64,000 nucleotides of DNA from Oscillospiraceae bacterium (GTDB lineage: Bacteria; Bacillota; Clostridia; Oscillospirales; Ruminococcaceae): NCBI GenBank assembly GCA_017483465.1, contig JAFUWN010000005.1, positions 103,549-167,548 on the forward strand, given 5' to 3'. This document shows positions 8,810-16,131 of this stretch, one piece after another. Below the pieces are notes generated by a model. It ran no database searches. It saw nothing but the letters and a program-made list of their open reading frames with translations, and was not told the origin of the DNA. Made by a program: the position numbers and the translations under genes. Each line of letters opens with the position of its first letter. The stretch's first letter is position 1.

Positions 8810-9195
8810 GCTATCTGATTCAGAAACGCAAGTATTTCCCTGTTACTTTTGATACTCTGACAATCTTTCTTTCCGATTATCAGATTTCCGGAAGCAGTAC
8901 CCTCAAAGAATCCTGTACAGCAGACGGTTCTGCTGTACTGACTGCATACTGGAAACAGGGCAGCCGCCTTAAATTAAAAGGCAAACTCTCTCCCGATCTT
9001 TCTCCTGAACAGGTGCTCCTGCATCTGCTGCAAAATATGCTGACTCCCCAGACTTTTACTCTCGGCAGTCTCTCGTTTTCCAATGCCAGACTCTGCGGCT
9101 ATACACTCGCTGAACAGCAGGACACACCCGAATTATCTTTATTATTCTACTGTCCTGAAGCTCCCTCTCTGATACAGGAGGAACCTTCCGCATGA
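8806..9195 (+). CDS. Beta-rich small protein of the phage-derived cassette
   Basis: This 129-residue protein overlaps both neighbours by 4 bases (ATGA at each end). It is rich in beta-strand-forming segments (TLTIFLSDYQISGSSTL, SRLKLKGKLS, FTLGSLSFSNARLCGYTL), a pattern found in tail-tube, tube-initiator or baseplate proteins. I do not recognise the family. It is the only candidate here for a tube-like component, since no normal tube or sheath gene is present. Confidence 0.4.
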   Translation: MSYLIQKRKYFPVTFDTLTIFLSDYQISGSSTLKESCTADGSAVLTAYWKQGSRLKLKGKLSPDLSPEQVLLHLLQNMLTPQTFTLGSLSFSNARLCGYTLAEQQDTPELSLLFYCPEAPSLIQEEPSA

Positions 9196-10115
9196 ATCAG
9201 AATCTAACTCTTTATCTGTTCGGCAATCAGGCCGCTGTCAGAATTGTTCCCTGTCTTTCGTTTTCTCTGGAACGGGAGGCCTATACGCCTTTTGAATCCG
9301 TAACGGCTGAGTTCCTTTCTGACCGGTCTGATTATTCCAATATAGAACGGCTTGCAATTTACCGTGACCAGGAACAAATCTTTTTTGGTCTTGCCGATTC
9401 TGTTCAGCAATATCATAAAAATCATCTTTCTTTTGTCAGAATTACTTCCCGGAGTTTTCCCTCCCTTCTTACTCAGAACGAACTGGAACCCGGTCTGCAC
9501 AGTAACCTGACAATTGCTTCCCTGATGACAGACTTCTATCAGTTCCCGCAGATCACGTATGAAAATTTTTCCGGAACAGGTTATATTTTCGTCAAATCCG
9601 GCAATACTATGTGGGACGGTGTTGTCAGCTTCGGCTATAAACTCACAGGACATTACCCTTATATCCAGCATAATCATATCTGCCTTTCTGCTCCGCAGGA
9701 CAGTACACCCCTGCAATTTTCAGAATCTCAGGTTCTGGAATACGGCTCCTGTCTGGATACTACCAAACTGATCAGCCATTATCATATGGAAGACATCAAC
9801 GGCACTCCTGACAGCTACAGTCAGGCAAATCCGGCAGCAGCAGCTTTTTCTATTGTCCGCCATAAACAAATCCCTTTTGACCGCTCTTTTCTTCACGACC
9901 CTGATGATGCTCTCACGTTCCGGAACCTCTATTCCCGAAGAGGCAGTCAGGCAGATTATCTTGTCTACTCTGGATTTCAGAACGAACTGATCGGCCAGAA
10001 ATTCTCTTTCGGCAATCTATTCCAGAATCAGACAATCTGCCGTGTCAGAACCACATTCGGACAAAACGGATTCCGTACCAAACTCTGGAGCTATCATGAC
10101 GGATTTTATCCTTAA
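9192..10115 (+). CDS. Baseplate hub-like protein (XkdQ/late control D type)
   Basis: A 307-residue protein that resembles phage hub proteins, which form the ring at the tail tip. The opening strands FSLEREAYTPFESVTAEFL and IERLAIYRDQEQIFFGLADS are typical of the first beta-barrel. The segment FVRITSRSFPSLLTQNE matches the usual hub feature of a ligand-type barrel followed by a helix. The second half has SGNTMWDGVVSFGYK, the short helical insert common to XkdQ-like hubs. Tail tube, tape-measure and spike genes that usually accompany a hub are absent. It is the last intact gene of the cassette and is followed by a strong terminator. Confidence 0.6.
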   Translation: MNQNLTLYLFGNQAAVRIVPCLSFSLEREAYTPFESVTAEFLSDRSDYSNIERLAIYRDQEQIFFGLADSVQQYHKNHLSFVRITSRSFPSLLTQNELEPGLHSNLTIASLMTDFYQFPQITYENFSGTGYIFVKSGNTMWDGVVSFGYKLTGHYPYIQHNHICLSAPQDSTPLQFSESQVLEYGSCLDTTKLISHYHMEDINGTPDSYSQANPAAAAFSIVRHKQIPFDRSFLHDPDDALTFRNLYSRRGSQADYLVYSGFQNELIGQKFSFGNLFQNQTICRVRTTFGQNGFRTKLWSYHDGFYP

Positions 10116-10179
10116 CAATTCCAGCCGCTGCACGGCTGTTTCTATACAGCATATCCATCCAGCCGCAGCTTCCGGATGA
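10096..10179 (+). pseudogene. Truncated start of a further cassette gene (27 codons)
   Basis: An ATG at 10096, preceded by GGAG at a good distance, opens a 27-codon frame that overlaps the stop of the hub-like gene, as phage genes commonly do. It stops at 10177-10179. A second frame past this point (LPDEVQKIPELPAGYAKC) also looks coding-like, so this may be the frameshifted remnant of the next tail gene. It is too short to name. Confidence 0.3.
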
Positions 10180-10216
10180 GGTGCAGAAGATTCCCGAACT
10201 TCCGGCCGGATATGCC

Positions 10217-10259
10217 AAATGTCTCTTTACTGTCAGATACAGTAAAGAGACATTTTTTT
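10217..10259 (+). terminator. Strong terminator ending the phage-derived cassette
   Basis: A perfect 17-bp inverted repeat (10217-10233 with 10239-10255) with a five-base loop is followed by T residues. The perfect stem also forms in the opposite direction, so it may block convergent transcription between the cassette and spoVS. Confidence 0.9.
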
Positions 10260-10263
10260 ATCT

Positions 10264-10303
10264 CAATAAAAAGCAGCCGCTTCTGCAAACAGAATCAGCT
10301 GCT
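10264..10303 (-). terminator. Terminator downstream of spoVS
   Basis: On the minus strand AGCAGC...GCTGCT (10298-10303 with 10272-10277) encloses an inner TTCTG/CAGAA stem and is followed by TTTTTATTG. It lies 17 bases beyond the spoVS stop and ends the leftward spoVS transcript. Confidence 0.75.
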
Positions 10304-10320
10304 GTCATTTTTTACTTTTC

Positions 10321-10581
10321 TTATCTGGGCTCGCAGATCAGCTTAATTGCTGTACGGTCTTCACCATCAATCTGAATGCTGGTAAATGCCGGAATGCAAA
10401 TCAGGTCAATGCCGATGGGAGCAAGATATCCTCTTGCTACTGCAATGGACTTGATTGCCTGATTGGCAGCACCTGCCCCGACTGCCTGAATTTCTACATT
10501 CTTGTTTTCACGGATGACACCTGCAATAGCACCTGCTACAGAATTAGGAACAGAACGGGAAGATACTTTTAAGACTTCCAT
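10321..10581 (-). CDS. spoVS: Stage V sporulation protein S
   Basis: SpoVS is a small nucleic-acid-binding protein of the Alba-like fold needed for correct completion of sporulation in Bacillus; it also affects septation. The 86-residue length and sequence (MEVLKVSSRSVPNSVAGAI, then VEIQAVGAGAANQAIKSIA) match the family along its whole length, so identification is secure. The start at 10581 is fixed by the Shine-Dalgarno AGGAGG just upstream and the conserved N-terminus; a longer in-frame extension upstream is not used. It lies downstream of ymdB, the same pairing as in Bacillus, but has its own SigA-type promoter. Confidence 0.97.
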   Translation of the reverse strand: MEVLKVSSRSVPNSVAGAIAGVIRENKNVEIQAVGAGAANQAIKSIAVARGYLAPIGIDLICIPAFTSIQIDGEDRTAIKLICEPR

Positions 10582-10655
10582 AAAAAAACCTCCTGCATAG
10601 ATTAAATAATAATATAATTTAGTAAACGAAAACATGATGAATTGTCTCCGCTTCT

Positions 10656-10684
10656 ATTATACTACATTCTTTTTCAAATTGCAA
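10656..10684 (-). promoter_or_regulatory. SigA-type promoter of spoVS
   Basis: On the minus strand TTGCAA (10684-10679) and TATAAT (10661-10656) are separated by 17 bp. The leader to spoVS is about 70 bases. Bacillus spoVS is under SigH; no clear SigH motif was seen here. Confidence 0.6.
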
Positions 10685-10706
10685 TAGTTTTTTGAAATTT
10701 TGTGAA

Positions 10707-11471
10707 TTATCGCACAATCAGAGGAGTCATTTTCGTACATTTACCACATTTTTTTTCAAATTCTATCAATACCCCGTTCAGATAACAGGCTCCTGAGGCT
10801 TCTTTATACCGCTTAGGTACATGCAGACACATTCTCTCCAATGCTATTTTTTTCTCTGTTCCGAGTATGGAATCTTCTACACCGGTCATGCCTGCATCTG
10901 TGATATATCCCGTATGATTTTCCAGAATACAGGCATCTGCTGTCTGTACATGCGTATGTGTCCCCAGAACAGCCGTTACTCTTCCTGCCAGATAATACCC
11001 CATTGCTTTTTTTTCCGATGTGGCTTCAGCATGGAAATCTACAAAAATATTCGGCGTGTCCAGTTCTTTCAGCAGCATATCCGCTGTCGTAAACGGATTT
11101 TCTAAATTTTCCATAAACAGCACACCGGACAGATTCAGCACCGCAATCTGACAACTGCCCATATCACAGACAGTCATCCCTTTTCCGACACAGGCTTCGC
11201 CGTAATTGGCAGGCCGGATAATACAGTCATTCTCATAAATCTTCCAGTCTGACCGCCGCTGAAATGCGTGATTCCCTGTTGTAATCACATCTGCTCCGGA
11301 CTCAAATATCCGATCGGCTGAGTATGCTGTAATGCCGTTTCCGTCTGCGGAGTTCTCGCCGTTTACAATCACGAGATCTGTTTCATATTCCCGTTTCAGT
11401 CCCGGCAGCCGCTTTTTTAAAAATTCACAGCCGATATTTCCTACTACATCTCCGATAAATAATACTTTCAT
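10707..11471 (-). CDS. ymdB: YmdB-family metallophosphoesterase
   Basis: YmdB is a dimeric two-metal phosphodiesterase that hydrolyses 2',3'-cyclic nucleotides and directs late adaptive responses in Bacillus. The 254 residues show the family motifs in order: MKVLFIGDVVGNIG (metal-binding Asp), NGENSADGNGIT, TTGNHAFQRR, FVDFHAEATSEKKAMGYYL and VLGTHTHVQTAD, then ITDAGMTGVEDSILG. All predicted metal ligands appear present. The start at 11471 begins with the conserved MKVLFIGD. It lies 5 bases from the preceding acyltransferase-like gene, suggesting co-transcription, and upstream of spoVS. Confidence 0.95.
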   Translation of the reverse strand: MKVLFIGDVVGNIGCEFLKKRLPGLKREYETDLVIVNGENSADGNGITAYSADRIFESGADVITTGNHAFQRRSDWKIYENDCIIRPANYGEACVGKGMTVCDMGSCQIAVLNLSGVLFMENLENPFTTADMLLKELDTPNIFVDFHAEATSEKKAMGYYLAGRVTAVLGTHTHVQTADACILENHTGYITDAGMTGVEDSILGTEKKIALERMCLHVPKRYKEASGACYLNGVLIEFEKKCGKCTKMTPLIVR

Positions 11472-11476
11472 ACTCT

Positions 11477-12904
11477 TTATTTTCCTGTTCCCTCAGTACC
11501 TGTGATTTTTGCAATCAGATCATCCACAGAATCTTCCTGCACCGGAATGCCTTGTTCTTCCAAGATTTCATTCAGCGTTGCCGGTTCATGCTTCTGTACT
11601 TCCACAGGAGCCGGCCTGTGTGTTTCCGGTACCGGTTCCGGCTGGATGACAGGCGGAACTGTCGGTTCTTCTTCTGTTCTTTCCGTCTGTACTTCAAACG
11701 GCAGAGATTCTCTGCTTTCTGTCTCTTCTTCTGGATTTCTCTGCTCCGGTATCGTTTCATATTCCTGAACCGGTTCTTCCGGCAGAGGTTCCAGTTTTCT
11801 TAAAGGCTTGGTTTCAGATATTTCAGATATTTCTTCTTCCTCTTCTTCCTCGTCCTCTTCTTCATATTCATCCGGACTGAACAGCGTTCTGGCCATGAAA
11901 ACCGGAATCTGAATAAACAGCCCTACTGTACAGCAGATGATAAAAATGACCGGTACGGCAATCAGCCCGACAAGCATTAAAATTTCCTGTTCCGGGAAAT
12001 ATTCTTCCAGTGACGGCAGAACAAAATCTATTACCGTATCTCCTAAAATCAGAGCGGCAATTGCTCCGCCGGAGGCATTCGAGAAAAATCTGTGCAGGGG
12101 TGTATCTCCTCTTTTCGTACTATGAAATAAACTCAGCGTCAGCAAAGCTGTCATCAGAGACGGCAGACTTGCCATGCTGTCAAACTGCGGATAACATAAA
12201 ATTCCACGTTCTGTGCAGATATAGACAACTGCTGCTGTCTGTAGTCCGCATAATAATAACAATAATACCAGATAGGCCACACGGCTCAGACTTTTTGCAT
12301 ATCTCCGTACAAAGGCTCCGCCGATAAACCCTGCAAACGGGGCAAGCAGCTTGCACCACGGCGGTATCAGATAATACCCTGAAATGACAATCATCGGCTG
12401 TAACGTACTTACTCCGGCCGTTACTGCCAGAAATGCCAGCCTTGCATTATATGTCCTCAAGTCATGAAATGCTGCACTCAGAAACGGGGCAAATAACAGC
12501 AGCATCACATACATCCCTGCAAATTTTGTCGTATCTGTTGCCGCAAAATCCCGTATCAATCCCCAGATTTCTTCTTTTGTCAGAGATTCTTCAAATATAA
12601 TTCTCCGAATCAGCATGGCTCCCAGACTGCTGATGAGATAAATATACAATAACCGGATCAGCGGTCTGACTGACCGCCAGGAAAGCCGCTTCGTACTCAA
12701 TACATATCCTGTACATGCGGATAACAGCATGGCTCCTGATAAACAAAACCATCTGCCGGCGATCGGCAGGGCACTGTCATAGGTTACGGGCATTTCCATA
12801 AATCCTACTGCTTTGAAATATTCCAGCCCTAACAGCAGCATCACACCTAATACTGCCATTAAATCCGCACAGAGATATTTCCCTTCTTTTCTTGTCTCAG
12901 ACAT
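11477..12904 (-). CDS. Multi-pass membrane protein, acyltransferase-3-like, with acidic C-terminal tail
   Basis: A 475-residue protein with about ten hydrophobic segments over residues 15-340 (for example LMAVLGVMLLLGLEYF and VAYLVLLLLLCGLQTAAVVY). The size and arrangement resemble the OafA/acyltransferase-3 family, which moves acyl groups onto surface sugars. Here the usual catalytic His near the N-terminus is not evident, so the assignment is tentative. Residues 345-475 form a long disordered Glu/Pro-rich cytoplasmic tail (DEYEEEDEEEEEEE) ending in VDDLIAKITGTEGTGK. The start at ATG 12904 was chosen for its AGGAGG ribosome-binding site. It lies in the spoVS-proximal minus-strand gene run. 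Confidence 0.6.
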   Translation of the reverse strand: MSETRKEGKYLCADLMAVLGVMLLLGLEYFKAVGFMEMPVTYDSALPIAGRWFCLSGAMLLSACTGYVLSTKRLSWRSVRPLIRLLYIYLISSLGAMLIRRIIFEESLTKEEIWGLIRDFAATDTTKFAGMYVMLLLFAPFLSAAFHDLRTYNARLAFLAVTAGVSTLQPMIVISGYYLIPPWCKLLAPFAGFIGGAFVRRYAKSLSRVAYLVLLLLLCGLQTAAVVYICTERGILCYPQFDSMASLPSLMTALLTLSLFHSTKRGDTPLHRFFSNASGGAIAALILGDTVIDFVLPSLEEYFPEQEILMLVGLIAVPVIFIICCTVGLFIQIPVFMARTLFSPDEYEEEDEEEEEEEISEISETKPLRKLEPLPEEPVQEYETIPEQRNPEEETESRESLPFEVQTERTEEEPTVPPVIQPEPVPETHRPAPVEVQKHEPATLNEILEEQGIPVQEDSVDDLIAKITGTEGTGK

Positions 12905-12931
12905 CTGATTCCTCCTCATGTCTCTCTTATC

Positions 12932-14044
12932 TTATAATTTCAGCTTATCTGCAATATCCGTATTCCCGAAATGTTCCTGCCGATACTGCATGATCATAAT
13001 CTGTATTTCATATTTCTGAAAAGCATTTGCCGCTTTCAGCATCATCATAACTTCTTCTTCTGTGAACCGGTACTTTTCCAGTATATTTTTTATGATCTCA
13101 AAACTTTTGCACCGGATAAATTCTCTGATCACTTCTTCTTTCCATTCCGGAAAAGCATCCAGACAAAACAGATCATTCATGTGATTGCAGAAAAAATTGT
13201 TCAGTTCCTCGCAGATGTCCTCTTCTGTCAGATGTTCTTTCATGTCAGCAGCTATCATTTCAATCTGCTTCCGGCAGATTTCCGTAATATCTTTCTGATA
13301 TAAATCTGCTGTAATTTCCGCAAGTTCAAACCGGAGTGCAAATAACGGCAATATATATTCCTCACTCCAAAACTCTGTTTCCAATACTGCACGTCCAAAA
13401 TCTTCCGGAAATTCTCCTGTCTGCAAAACCGTCAGTACATCCTGCATTAATTTTTCATGCTCCAGGACATTAAAAAAATAAATTTCTTCTGTTTCTTCTA
13501 TTTCTTCCGAAGACGGAACAAATACAAAATATCTTTTCTGTTCTGTATAAAAATGCAGTTTCAGACTCGTATTGCAATCTATTGCAAGCTCCTGATGCTG
13601 ATAACAACTTAATTCCTGTATCTTCGCAGAAATTTTCGCTTCTCTGACGGTCACCGGCAAAATCAAATGCTTCAGCCCTGACGGGACAAAAATCAATTCT
13701 GTCAGATCTGTATTATATACCGCTCCGTTCCAGACTCTTACTCCGGAGGCTTCGGATAATATCACTTCTTCCAGATGACGGCAGCCGTTCAGCCAGCTTG
13801 TGTCAAATTTCGCTTTCCCATACATCCCGAATCTTTTTAATCCTGTGCATTCCGAACACAAGTTCCGGCCGATTCTCCTGACAGATTCCGGAATTACCAG
13901 TTCTTTCAGAAAATCACAGCCCGAAAATGCTCCGTCTCCGATTTCTTCTACGCTGTCCGGAATTTTTATGCTTTCCAGTGACCGCATATCTTCATAGGCT
14001 CTTGCTTTAATCTGCTTCGTTCCTGCCGGAATTTCAATATGCAT
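12932..14044 (-). CDS. Leucine-rich repeat protein, BspA type, predicted cytoplasmic
   Basis: This 370-residue protein has no signal peptide or membrane segment. Residues 1-125 carry BspA/LRR_5 repeats (SIKIPDSVEEIGDGAFSGC, then ELVIPESVRRIG). The remainder is an acidic helical domain with repeated EEV/EEI stretches and no recognised family. BspA-like repeats mostly bind other proteins or surfaces, but without export signals a cytoplasmic scaffold role is more likely. Its start overlaps the preceding CYTH gene by one base (TAATG), so translation is probably coupled. Confidence 0.6.
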   Translation of the reverse strand: MHIEIPAGTKQIKARAYEDMRSLESIKIPDSVEEIGDGAFSGCDFLKELVIPESVRRIGRNLCSECTGLKRFGMYGKAKFDTSWLNGCRHLEEVILSEASGVRVWNGAVYNTDLTELIFVPSGLKHLILPVTVREAKISAKIQELSCYQHQELAIDCNTSLKLHFYTEQKRYFVFVPSSEEIEETEEIYFFNVLEHEKLMQDVLTVLQTGEFPEDFGRAVLETEFWSEEYILPLFALRFELAEITADLYQKDITEICRKQIEMIAADMKEHLTEEDICEELNNFFCNHMNDLFCLDAFPEWKEEVIREFIRCKSFEIIKNILEKYRFTEEEVMMMLKAANAFQKYEIQIMIMQYRQEHFGNTDIADKLKL

Positions 14045-14559
14045 TATTTCTCCTCCGGAAATTTCAGACTCAGTGACAAAGTAAAATTACTGTAACCCGG
14101 CTTATCTGTCACATCTGCGATGATCTTCAGCCAGTCCGGTAATATCACAGGCTTTTCAATATCCGGAAGTTCTATTTCCAGTGTCGCATATTCCTCACTG
14201 AATGCATATAAATCAATCTCCAATATCTGATTTTCATACGGAATACAGCACCTGATCTTTTGAATGCTCTTGTGTTCGTCATCTGCTTCTGTCAGCAATT
14301 CCCGATATTCTGCTTCTGTGATCTTATCTTCCAGTTCGATCCGTTCTCCGAAGCCGATCTTCTTCTTTCTGGTATACGTATATTCCCAGTTTCCGGCACT
14401 CCCACGCTTCCGGATTCTCCGGCCGAAGCCTGTTCCGTCTTCTTTCAGATACGTCTGTGTAATCTCTGTTGCACGGCATTCCGGCACTGTTTCCAGAAAG
14501 GCAAGCTCCGGCTTCTCAATCAGATATTTTCTTTCTATTTCTTTCGGCAGTTCTTTCAT
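14044..14559 (-). CDS. CYTH-domain protein (triphosphate-binding fold)
   Basis: A 171-residue single CYTH domain. The hallmark EIERKYLIE lies at residues 6-14 after MKELPK. Further basic or acidic strand motifs include FGRRIRKRG, YTRKKKIGFGERIELED, EIDLYAF and LEIELPD. These form the tunnel that binds polyphosphate or nucleoside triphosphates and metal. CYTH proteins include inorganic triphosphatases and thiamine triphosphatases; the exact substrate cannot be told. ATG 14559 begins the conserved N-terminus. This start lies inside the 3' end of the thioesterase gene, an overlap of 44 bases that is odd but consistent with translational coupling. Confidence 0.85.
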   Translation of the reverse strand: MKELPKEIERKYLIEKPELAFLETVPECRATEITQTYLKEDGTGFGRRIRKRGSAGNWEYTYTRKKKIGFGERIELEDKITEAEYRELLTEADDEHKSIQKIRCCIPYENQILEIDLYAFSEEYATLEIELPDIEKPVILPDWLKIIADVTDKPGYSNFTLSLSLKFPEEK

Positions 14560-14956
14560 CTTGCATAATCCCTTTTGTATCAGTCTTGCTCTGGAATTTC
14601 TCGGCATTCACGATAAATCTTTTATGTGTGCCGTGGCCGATTTCTGTCACTTCATCCTGGGCGGTCACTTTGAATGTAATCTCCCGGCCGTTGACTTCGA
14701 TAATCTTAGCATCGGCATAGACTGTCATTCCGACAGGAGTCGGCGTGATATGCTCGATATGCAGAGAAATCCCCACTGATGTTTCATTTTCATCCAGAAA
14801 CGGCTTCACGGCTGCACAGGCTGCTTCTTCCATCAGAGCCGCCATTGACGGCGTTGCAAATACTTTCAGCGAGCCGCTTCCCACTGCAATCGCTAATTTA
14901 TCCGTTGTGACTCTCGTATAAACTTCCGCAGTTTCTCCTACTAAAATTTCTTTCAT
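14516..14956 (-). CDS. Acyl-CoA thioesterase of the FlK (fluoroacetyl-CoA thioesterase-like) family
   Basis: A 146-residue hotdog-fold protein. The motifs KVFATPSMAALMEEAA, VGISLHIEHITPTPVGMTV and ITFKVTAQDEVTEIGHGTHK match the FlK group, with the Glu and His catalytic positions (EEAA, IEHITPTPVG) present. In most bacteria this protein is of unknown physiological substrate. Start ATG 14956 is preceded by AAAAGGAGAAAG. It overlaps the downstream CYTH gene. The C-terminal 25 residues (from NAEKFQSKTD) are charged and may be poorly ordered. Confidence 0.8.
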   Translation of the reverse strand: MKEILVGETAEVYTRVTTDKLAIAVGSGSLKVFATPSMAALMEEAACAAVKPFLDENETSVGISLHIEHITPTPVGMTVYADAKIIEVNGREITFKVTAQDEVTEIGHGTHKRFIVNAEKFQSKTDTKGIMQDERTAERNRKKISD

Positions 14957-14991
14957 GCTTCTCTTTCTCCTTTTCTGAGTGCTTATTTCTC

Positions 14992-15525
14992 TCAATAAGA
15001 ATTAATCAGCTCAAAGTTCCAGACATAATCTTCCGGATTCTTACAGAATAATTCATATTCTTCATCATTTATAAAATTTTCTTCTTTTACTACCATTTTT
15101 GGATAATGCCTGCCGTCTATTTCAAAAAAACGCAGAAAATCCAGAATTTTTTCTGCATTCTTCAGATTAATCGCCTGATAATCCAGCGGATCCCAGATAG
15201 AGTCAGGATAATCATCTTCTTCCAATAAAGAACGACCTATCAGATATTTATAAATTTCCGGAAAAGACTCTTTCGGTACAGAAAACATATAATCCGGTTC
15301 TTCTTCATCCAGGCTCTCTCCGCCGTACTTCTGTACAATCTCTATCAGATCATCCCGGACATCATAGCATTTTCTCCAGTAACAAATCTCGAAACAATCG
15401 TGATCTTCCGTCTCTTTCAGCCAGGATTCTCCGTATTTTTCATAATCTGTCCGGTCTGAGACTGAAACTATCCTGTTATCTGCTTTCTTCCGGATTCTTG
15501 CCTGTATATATAAATCCAGTCCCAT
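14992..15525 (-). CDS. Conserved hypothetical acidic protein
   Basis: A 177-residue cytoplasmic protein beginning MGLDLYIQARI. This N-terminus is common among small uncharacterised proteins in gut Firmicutes. The composition is acidic and aromatic-rich (ESWLKETEDHDCFEICYWRK), with no signal or membrane segment and no recognised catalytic motif. The ATG at 15525 was preferred over an upstream in-frame ATG because of the conserved N-terminus. It ends about 35 bases before the thioesterase start. I do not recognise a function. Confidence 0.6.
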   Translation of the reverse strand: MGLDLYIQARIRKKADNRIVSVSDRTDYEKYGESWLKETEDHDCFEICYWRKCYDVRDDLIEIVQKYGGESLDEEEPDYMFSVPKESFPEIYKYLIGRSLLEEDDYPDSIWDPLDYQAINLKNAEKILDFLRFFEIDGRHYPKMVVKEENFINDEEYELFCKNPEDYVWNFELINSY

Positions 15526-15529
15526 AGGC

Positions 15530-16126
15530 TCAATCCTCCAGTAACATGCCGGCTGATTTTGCTGCTTCAATTATCTCTTTTGCCAATTCGCCAATCCGCT
15601 CGCTTCCGGCTTCGGTTACACCGCAGTTGCGGTTTTCTACCTGCGATGCATGAATCCCGTGCTTCTTCCAGGAAATACCCCCTTTTGTATAATTCAGCAG
15701 CATCGGATGAATCCGGTCAAGTGCATTCGCAAATTTTGCCTCGGCTGTCTCACGGGCTTCAAATTCTTCCCATAATCCCCGGTATTCTCTGCACTGCTCT
15801 TCCGGCAATAACGCAAAAATCCGATCGGCGGCTTTCTGTTCCCGTTCTGCTTTTGACTGATTCCCGACTGTATCATAACAATACGTATCTCCGGCATCAA
15901 TTTCAACTACATCATGAATCAGAACCATTTTCATGACATGCAGAATATCTACTTCTTCCCGGGCATGTTCGGCCAGAACGGCTGCCATAACCGCCAGATG
16001 AAAACTATGCTCGGCATCATTTTCCTGTCTGTCCTCATGCAAAACCAGTGTCTGACGATAGATATTCTTTAATTTATCCAGTTCCAGTATAAATGCTATC
16101 TGCTGTGAAAATCTGTCATTCTGCAT
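15530..16126 (-). CDS. HD-domain phosphohydrolase, YfbR-like
   Basis: A 198-residue HD_3 protein related to YfbR/YGK1 5'-deoxynucleotidases. The metal-binding motifs are HEDRQENDAEHSFHLAVMA (near 30-48) and VLIHDVVEIDAGDTY (near 70), with the final Asp at FANALDRIHPMLLN. These are consistent with hydrolysis of deoxynucleoside 5'-monophosphates. The substrate is inferred only from family. The start could be GTG 16135 overlapping the nagZ stop or ATG 16126, which has AGGGTGAT just upstream; the ATG is preferred. Confidence 0.85.
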   Translation of the reverse strand: MQNDRFSQQIAFILELDKLKNIYRQTLVLHEDRQENDAEHSFHLAVMAAVLAEHAREEVDILHVMKMVLIHDVVEIDAGDTYCYDTVGNQSKAEREQKAADRIFALLPEEQCREYRGLWEEFEARETAEAKFANALDRIHPMLLNYTKGGISWKKHGIHASQVENRNCGVTEAGSERIGELAKEIIEAAKSAGMLLED

Positions 16127-16131
16127 TGTTA

